A DNA stretch of 30,552 nt from an uncultured Bacteroidota bacterium (GTDB lineage: Bacteria > Bacteroidota > Bacteroidia > Bacteroidales > UBA12481): assembly GCA_903832165.1 (NCBI GenBank), contig CAILAQ010000507.1, positions 1 to 30,552 of the forward strand, in the 5' to 3' direction. The notes beneath the pieces are model-generated. The model saw only the letters and a program-made list of their open reading frames with translations. It was not told where the DNA came from and searched no databases. Positions 29,867 to 30,552 of the stretch are shown in pieces (position 1 is the first letter of the stretch; each line of letters starts with the position of its first letter). The translations under genes were made by a program, and so were the position numbers.

Positions 29867-30385
29867 ATGAAAACTTTAAAAATCTTAAAACTGACAAGTG
29901 CTATTCTTCTGGGAATGCTTTTAACAAGCCAGGTGGAAGTCGTCGGACGTACCCACGGTATTAAAGAAAGAAAGGCAATCATCCTTTCTATTGAAAAACC
30001 GATCGATGAATTAATCGCAAAGTTTACTGTCCGGTTTGACACCGAAGAACTTTCCATGATTGACAGGAGTTTGGAAGCATGGATGTTTGATGCAGGCTAT
30101 CTGAATTTAGGCGCTGAAGCCCTTAGCGAAGTTCCTGTTCCCTGGATGGAAAAAATGCGCTTCACCTATGTTTCTGAAGTAGCCAATGAGATTGAATTTG
30201 ATTCTGAAGCTGATGTAACTGTTCCATGGCTGGAAAACATGCATTTCGCCACCGAGAGCGAAGACTTAACCGAGGTTCCTGTACCATGGCTGGAGAATAT
30301 TCATTTTACTGCTCCAACGGTAACTGAAAATGAAGATATTACGGAAGTCCCTGTTCTCTGGTTGGAAAATCTGCACTTCGATTAA
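29867..30385 (+). CDS. Small secreted acidic protein with four PWLENxHF-type repeats, unknown function
   Basis: This 172-residue protein is related to the product of 28854. It shares the signal peptide pattern (MKTLKILKLTSAILLGMLL) and one shortened repeat unit at residues 38-79, in which ILSIEKPIDELIAK is joined to LEAWMFDAGYL with about 30 central residues missing. The C-terminal half is new: four copies of an E-V-P-V-P-W-L-E-N-x-H-F motif at about 88-99, 116-127, 136-147 and 160-171, separated by acidic spacers (spacing 28, 20 and 24 residues). The motif matches no family known to me. The acidic, Pro/Trp-containing repeats could bind a partner, a polymer or cations (speculation). It is preceded by ECF promoter copy 3 and followed by a strong terminator. 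Confidence 0.7.
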   Translation: MKTLKILKLTSAILLGMLLTSQVEVVGRTHGIKERKAIILSIEKPIDELIAKFTVRFDTEELSMIDRSLEAWMFDAGYLNLGAEALSEVPVPWMEKMRFTYVSEVANEIEFDSEADVTVPWLENMHFATESEDLTEVPVPWLENIHFTAPTVTENEDITEVPVLWLENLHFD

Positions 30386-30435
30386 TCGTCAAAATACAGC
30401 TCACCGCCGTGACCGAAAGGCCTGCGGTTATTAAG

Positions 30436-30462
30436 AACCGGCTCACAAGGCCGGTTTTTTTT
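30436..30462 (+). terminator. Rho-independent terminator
   Basis: AACCGGC (30436-30442), loop TCACAAG, GCCGGTT (30450-30456), with a T8 run at 30455-30462. It lies about 50 bp after the stop of the 29867 gene. Confidence 0.9.
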
Positions 30463-30484
30463 ATGCAAAAATCAACAATTATTG

Positions 30485-30492
30485 TATATTTG
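30485..30492 (+). promoter_or_regulatory. -7 promoter element for tRNA-Arg (TATATTTG)
   Basis: TATATTTG is a perfect TAnnTTTG match 17 bp before the first base of the tRNA, after the terminator of the preceding gene, so the tRNA has its own promoter. Confidence 0.65.
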
Positions 30493-30508
30493 CACCGCCT
30501 AAAGGCAT

Positions 30509-30552
30509 GGACCTGTAGCTTAATGGATAGAGCATCTGACTACGGATCAGAA
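30509..30552 (+). tRNA. tRNA-Arg (anticodon ACG), 3' part outside the window
   Basis: The 5' acceptor strand GGACCTG is followed by TA, the D arm GCTTAATGGATAGAGC and the anticodon arm TCTGA-CTACGGA-TCAGA, with anticodon ACG in the standard loop position. The variable loop, T arm and 3' acceptor strand lie beyond the right edge. ACG is deaminated to ICG and reads CGU, CGC and CGA codons. Confidence 0.9.

Overview
The window looks like a chromosomal segment of a member of the Bacteroidota, probably class Bacteroidia and possibly an uncultured lineage. The supporting signs are type IX secretion (T9SS) C-terminal sorting domains, a GLPGLI-family protein next to a CarboxypepD_reg-like outer-membrane barrel protein, a GYDIA-type GHMP kinase, -7 promoter elements of the TAnnTTTG type, and weak Shine-Dalgarno use. 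Species cannot be named from the sequence alone.

Layout. (1) 1-1670, minus strand: the start of a probable anti-sigma gene, an ECF sigma factor and a MenA-like UbiA prenyltransferase. (2) 1780-4680, plus: a large lipoprotein of unknown, glycoside-hydrolase-like character. (3) 4654-8939, minus: two tandem paralogues of Ycf48/BNR-repeat propeller proteins with T9SS tails; the second carries a one-base frameshift in a G5 tract. (4) 9031-19593, minus: nine tightly packed genes. (5) 19642-21815, minus: an OmpR-type response regulator and sensor kinase directly upstream of the nine genes. Divergent from them are a GLPGLI protein and an outer-membrane barrel protein (21951-25647). (6) 25771-28440: a secreted endonuclease/exonuclease/phosphatase-family protein and a DEAD-box RNA helicase with a DbpA-type RNA-binding tail. 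(7) 28441-30462: a tandemly duplicated region with three copies of an ECF-type promoter, two small secreted proteins with unrecognised internal repeats, conserved non-coding blocks and three hairpin terminators. (8) A tRNA-Arg(ACG) cut by the right edge.

The main discovery candidate is the nine-gene block. In transcription order it encodes MCC beta, methylglutaconyl-CoA hydratase, MCC alpha, an acyl-CoA dehydrogenase, type 2 IPP isomerase, HMG-CoA reductase, a GYDIA GHMP kinase (probable phosphomevalonate kinase), diphosphomevalonate decarboxylase and a mevalonate kinase-like protein. The lower leucine-degradation pathway makes HMG-CoA, and the mevalonate pathway consumes it. The block could therefore convert isovaleryl-CoA to IPP and DMAPP, bypassing HMG-CoA synthase, which is absent from the window along with HMG-CoA lyase. 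The sensor/regulator pair sits 48 bp upstream with no clear promoter between, so the route may respond to an envelope signal.

The second candidate is the duplicated ECF regulon at the right end. Three promoters share the exact form TGTAAC-N16-CGTC. One of them drives no recognisable gene and leads straight into a conserved terminator block, which suggests a small RNA or the scar of a deleted third gene.
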